The notes beneath the pieces are model-generated. The model was given only the letters and a program-made list of their open reading frames with translations, made no database searches and was not told the DNA's origin. A stretch of 17,320 nt of DNA from positions 1 through 17,320 of the forward strand of contig JAITHO010000056.1 in the NCBI GenBank assembly GCA_031279915.1, read 5' to 3'. Source of the stretch: Tannerellaceae bacterium. Its GTDB lineage: Bacteria; Bacteroidota; Bacteroidia; Bacteroidales; Tannerellaceae. The position numbers and the translations under genes are program-made. Positions 14,587 through 17,320 of the stretch are shown here, one piece after another (positions within the stretch are counted from its first letter, which is position 1; each line of letters starts with the position of its first letter).

Positions 14587-14703
14587 CAGAAGATAGCGGC
14601 CAGCTTGGTTCCAAACCGGTTTTTTGACAGACGATAGCAGCTTTGCCCCAAACCATTTGTTTTGCGGAGCCTGGAGTATAGTGGTTGGCTTGCTTCGATT
14701 GCA
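14587..14703. repeat. Array C: about three units, 41-44-bp period
   Basis: CAGAAGATAGC at 14587 and CAGACGATAGC at 14628 are exactly 41 apart, with a degraded third copy (GAGTATAG, about 44 further on). In reverse orientation the units read GTCTGTC, an A-rich run, GGTTTGG, then an AGCT-centred imperfect dyad (CCAAGCTGG or GCAAAGCTGC) before GCTATC. The GTCTG and A-rich start recalls the other arrays. AAACCGGTTT (in the first unit) is a separate perfect palindrome. The array runs from just after the terminator almost to the stop of the kinase gene; 14396-14473 shows nothing. Confidence 0.6.
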
Positions 14704-14707
14704 GCAA

Positions 14708-16003
14708 TCAGGGGAAGGCCATCACGAAGGCAGGTCCGGCGGCAGAATGGACGAGCGTTAGGCTTCCTCCGTGCAGGCGCATGATTTGGCGCGAAACCGA
14801 CAGACCTACGCCGCTGCCTCCTTCCTTTGTGGTGAAAAAGGGGATGAAGATCTGCGAGGCCACTTCGGGAGGGATAGCCGGGCCATTGTTGCTTATCTCG
14901 ATGAAGATCGATTCGTCGTCGTTACAGCGGGCTTTGATGCTGATGATGCCGGAGGGAGCGTCTGCTTCTATGGCTTGCATGGCGTTCTTGATGATGTTAA
15001 GGGTCACCTGGGCCGTCAGGTTCTCGTCGGCATGGACGATGAGGTCGGCTGGCTCTACGTCGACCTTGATGCTGATGTTGGGATAGTTGTTCTGATGTGT
15101 GGCGAGCTGCTGCATGCGCTCGGCGAAGGGGCGAACGTAGAACAATGAGGGTCGGGGCGTTGGGATGTGGGTGAATCGGCGATAGGATTCCACGAAGGCG
15201 ATTAGGCCTTTGCCTGTTGCGCTGATGGTTTCCAGGCCGGCACGGATTTCGGGCGATGCGCTGCCGTCGAGCGTGAGAAGGGTATCGCTAAGGGATGTGA
15301 CAGGCGTTATGGCGTTCATTATCTCGTGGGTGAGAACCCGAGTAAGGCGGATCCAGGAGTCGATCTCCTTCTCCTCCATCTCGCTGTTGATGTCGTTGAT
15401 GGCAAGGATGCGGACGTGCTTGTCGCGCAAGCTCATCTCGGATACCCGGATAGACAGATGAACCGTGCCGCGCTCGTTGCCGAACGACACCTGCTGCTTG
15501 CTGCCGGCCTGGATATGCTCGATGAGGTCGGCCAGGCGGGCGTCGATGCGGCTGATCTGCTTGCAGTGCGTCAGAACCGAGAGGCCGAGCAGCCGCAAGG
15601 CTCCATGATTGGCCTGGAAGATGTATCCGTTGTCGTCTACGGCCAGGATTCCGGTGCTGACGCTGTTCAGGATCAGCTCGTAATACTTCTCTTGCTGAAC
15701 GGCATCCATCTTGGCCTGCCGGAGTATGCCGGTGATGCGATTAAGGGAGGCGTTTACCTGGCGATCCGACGAATGCGGTCGACGCTCATCGTACTTCACC
15801 GTATGATCGGAGTTTTCGATGGCATCCAGAATGAAGGCAACCTTCTCCGCATTATGCCCGTACAGCCTCCATATCAGCCTGAGGGAGTATATCCATAGCG
15901 GAAACACAAAGCCGGCCGTAACCCAGCTTTGCATGATGAGCAGAGCCGTAAGCGCTACCGTAAGCGACAGCAGTAGAACAAGGCGAAGGATTAAGGGATT
16001 CAA
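14708..16003 (-). CDS. Membrane sensor histidine kinase (NtrB-like) with PAS domain
   Basis: A 431-residue kinase. Two hydrophobic segments near the N-terminus (about 4-23 and 27-46) anchor it with almost no periplasmic part, so it probably senses a cytoplasmic or membrane signal. A PAS domain follows (about 105-205, GILAVDDNGYIFQANHGALRLLG). The phosphoacceptor is H226 in RVLTHEIMNAITP. The ATPase domain has the N box around N340 (LNIIKNAMQAI), a G1 box reading NNGPAIP, the F box IFIPFFTTK and G2 GSGVGLSVSRQ. The G1 aspartate that normally contacts adenine is Asn372; from memory this also occurs in Bacteroidota relatives. It starts 24 bases after the stop of the sigma-54 regulator, so the two form an operon and it most likely phosphorylates that regulator. 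Confidence 0.92.
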   Translation of the reverse strand: MNPLILRLVLLLSLTVALTALLIMQSWVTAGFVFPLWIYSLRLIWRLYGHNAEKVAFILDAIENSDHTVKYDERRPHSSDRQVNASLNRITGILRQAKMDAVQQEKYYELILNSVSTGILAVDDNGYIFQANHGALRLLGLSVLTHCKQISRIDARLADLIEHIQAGSKQQVSFGNERGTVHLSIRVSEMSLRDKHVRILAINDINSEMEEKEIDSWIRLTRVLTHEIMNAITPVTSLSDTLLTLDGSASPEIRAGLETISATGKGLIAFVESYRRFTHIPTPRPSLFYVRPFAERMQQLATHQNNYPNISIKVDVEPADLIVHADENLTAQVTLNIIKNAMQAIEADAPSGIISIKARCNDDESIFIEISNNGPAIPPEVASQIFIPFFTTKEGGSGVGLSVSRQIMRLHGGSLTLVHSAAGPAFVMAFP

Positions 16004-16027
16004 ACGGTTTAAGGGTAGGATGATTTA

Positions 16028-17320
16028 TCAGAGCCCGTATCGCTTCAGTTTGTTGTATAACGTTTGACGGGAGATGCCAAGCTGTCCGGCAACCAAAGTC
16101 AGATTCCCTCCGAAGCGATCCATAGTGTTCTTTATCATTACGTACTCCATCTCTTCCAGAGTAGTAGCGGGAGTGTCGGCAGAGTCAAGCCGGAGGCTTG
16201 CCGGAGAGCTTTGGGCAGGCATGTCGAAACACTCGGGGCCGAGGAGATTGGTGTCGGCAATGATGACAGCCTTCTCTATGGTATGTTGGAGCTCGCGAAC
16301 ATTGCCGCGCCAAACGCAGGCGGCCAGCTTCGCGCTCGCTTCGTCGCTCAGCCTGACCGAAGTTTTGCGGTAGGCCGAGGCATATCGCTTGAGGAAGAGC
16401 TCCGAGAGGGGAACGATATCCTCAGGGCGATCGCGCAGCGGAGGAATCTCTATCGCTATGGTGTTGATGCGGTAGAACAAATCTTCGCGGAACATAGACG
16501 ATCGAACCATGTCCGGCAGATTCCTGTTAGTGGCGCAAACAAGACGGATGTCTATCCTTACCTCCATGTTGCTTCCCAAAGGAGTAACGCTACGGCTCTG
16601 AAGGGCGGTCAGCAGTTTCGACTGGAGATGGACGGGGAGGTTGCCTATCTCGTCGAGGAAGAGCGTTCCGCCGGCTGCAGCCTCAAACTTGCCCGGACGA
16701 TCGGAGCGCGCATCGGTGAAGGCCCCCTTCACATGCCCGAAGAGCTCGCTCTCGAACAGGGTTTCGGATACCGCTCCCATGTCGACCGTCACCAAAGGCT
16801 TGCTGTGCCGCGGAGACAGGGCATGGATCTCGCGCGCCAGCATTTCCTTCCCGGTACCATTCTCGCCGGTGATGAGGATATTGGCGTCGGTGTGGGCTAC
16901 TTTCTCGACGAGCGTCCGTAATCTTTGCATAGTCTCCGATTCGCCCCAGAAGAATCCGCCGCTCTCAGCCCTGTTGCCTTTGGAGGCCGAAGATCGCGGA
17001 GAGATACACTTGCGGAGGGTGGCCACGAGGTATTCGTTGTCGTAGGGCTTGACGATGAAGTCGGCCGCACCCTCTTTCATCCCTCGCACGGCCAGGCCGA
17101 TGTCGGCGTATGCGGTGAAGAGTACGACCTGCACGGAGGGATGCGCATCCTTTATAGCCGCGAGCCAGTATAATCCTTCGTTGCCCGAATTAATGCCGGC
17201 AGAGAAGTTCATGTCGAGCAAAACAACGTCGACCTCCTCCTTGCGGAGCATGTTCATCGCAAGATCGGGCGAGGATGCGGTAAGAACTTTGCCGAAGGCC
17301 GTCTCCAGCAATATGCGCGC
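16028..17320 (-). CDS. Sigma-54-dependent NtrC-family response regulator (N-terminus cut off)
   Basis: The frame stays open to the window edge, reading ARILLETAFGKV, so the first dozen or more residues with the acidic DD pair lie outside. The receiver domain shows the phosphoacceptor aspartate in VVLLDMNF and the conserved lysine in FIVKPYDN. The central AAA+ domain has Walker A GENGTGKE, the sigma-54 contact loop GAFTDA and Walker B GGTLFLDEIGN, then an RVxR-like region and PPLRDRPEDI. A C-terminal Fis-type helix-turn-helix ends the protein (GGNLTLVAGQLGISRQTLYNKLKRYGL region). Phosphorylated oligomers would remodel RNA polymerase holding sigma-54 at target promoters. All key motifs are intact. 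The cognate kinase follows 24 bases downstream. The target genes are unknown. Confidence 0.94.
   Translation of the reverse strand, partial: ARILLETAFGKVLTASSPDLAMNMLRKEEVDVVLLDMNFSAGINSGNEGLYWLAAIKDAHPSVQVVLFTAYADIGLAVRGMKEGAADFIVKPYDNEYLVATLRKCISPRSSASKGNRAESGGFFWGESETMQRLRTLVEKVAHTDANILITGENGTGKEMLAREIHALSPRHSKPLVTVDMGAVSETLFESELFGHVKGAFTDARSDRPGKFEAAAGGTLFLDEIGNLPVHLQSKLLTALQSRSVTPLGSNMEVRIDIRLVCATNRNLPDMVRSSMFREDLFYRINTIAIEIPPLRDRPEDIVPLSELFLKRYASAYRKTSVRLSDEASAKLAACVWRGNVRELQHTIEKAVIIADTNLLGPECFDMPAQSSPASLRLDSADTPATTLEEMEYVMIKNTMDRFGGNLTLVAGQLGISRQTLYNKLKRYGL

Noticed and set aside
16064..16921. 285-residue plus-strand frame inside the response regulator gene
   Set aside because: It is the antisense shadow of a well-supported AAA+ regulator.
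17309..17311. TTG as start codon of the response regulator
   Set aside because: The frame continues upstream to the window edge with receiver-like residues, so the protein is truncated by the window rather than starting here.

Overview
The window looks like chromosomal DNA of a Bacteroidales-type bacterium (phylum Bacteroidota). The clues are promoter-like boxes of the form TAnnTTTG, gene starts without strong Shine-Dalgarno sequences, a Cys-bearing leucine-rich-repeat protein, a Bacteroidota-style 322-aa E-prenyl diphosphate synthase, and the order mtaB / LpxL-type acyltransferase / family 2 glycosyltransferase / NtrB-NtrC-like pair. From memory that order resembles Bacteroides, Parabacteroides and Tannerella. 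Genus cannot be fixed from sequence alone.

Layout. (1) 1-3553 is the end of a surface-polysaccharide cluster: the tail of a probable O-antigen ligase/polymerase, a family 4 glycosyltransferase now read through into a radical SAM enzyme as one open frame, and a second family 4 glycosyltransferase. (2) 3554-4381 is a non-coding block filled by a diverged tandem array of about 14 units with a 41-bp period. (3) 4382-7780 holds trpS and a class A penicillin-binding protein. (4) 7788-8708, on the minus strand, is a leucine-rich-repeat protein without a signal peptide. (5) 8709-9054 is a divergent intergenic region with a weak 41-bp-periodic stretch. (6) 9055-10783 is an AT-rich two-gene unit, a cis-prenyltransferase (UppS family) plus a trans-prenyl diphosphate synthase, that differs clearly in composition from its surroundings. 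(7) 10784-11144 has a 42-bp-period array of perfect palindromes, then a promoter. (8) 11145-14395 is an operon of mtaB, an LpxL/HtrB-type acyltransferase and a family 2 glycosyltransferase. (9) 14396-14707 has two terminator-like hairpins, a possible small RNA and a third short 41-bp-period array. (10) 14708-17320, on the minus strand, is a histidine kinase and a sigma-54-dependent response regulator, the latter cut by the window end.

How they fit together. Much of the content concerns the cell envelope: glycan assembly (three glycosyltransferases and a ligase tail), lipid A or phospholipid acylation, peptidoglycan synthesis, and the isoprenoid carriers on which sugars are built. TrpS and MtaB are housekeeping translation genes.

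The most unusual signal is not a gene. Every intergenic stretch longer than about 300 bp carries tandem repeats with a 41-42-bp period. In the two clearest arrays the unit is a fairly constant part (around GYCTGG) followed by a 14-15-bp palindrome whose sequence has been replaced while its dyad symmetry is kept. The period is close to four helical turns, and the arrays sit in tandem, divergent and convergent gene contexts alike. The AT-rich prenyltransferase pair lies exactly between two of these arrays.
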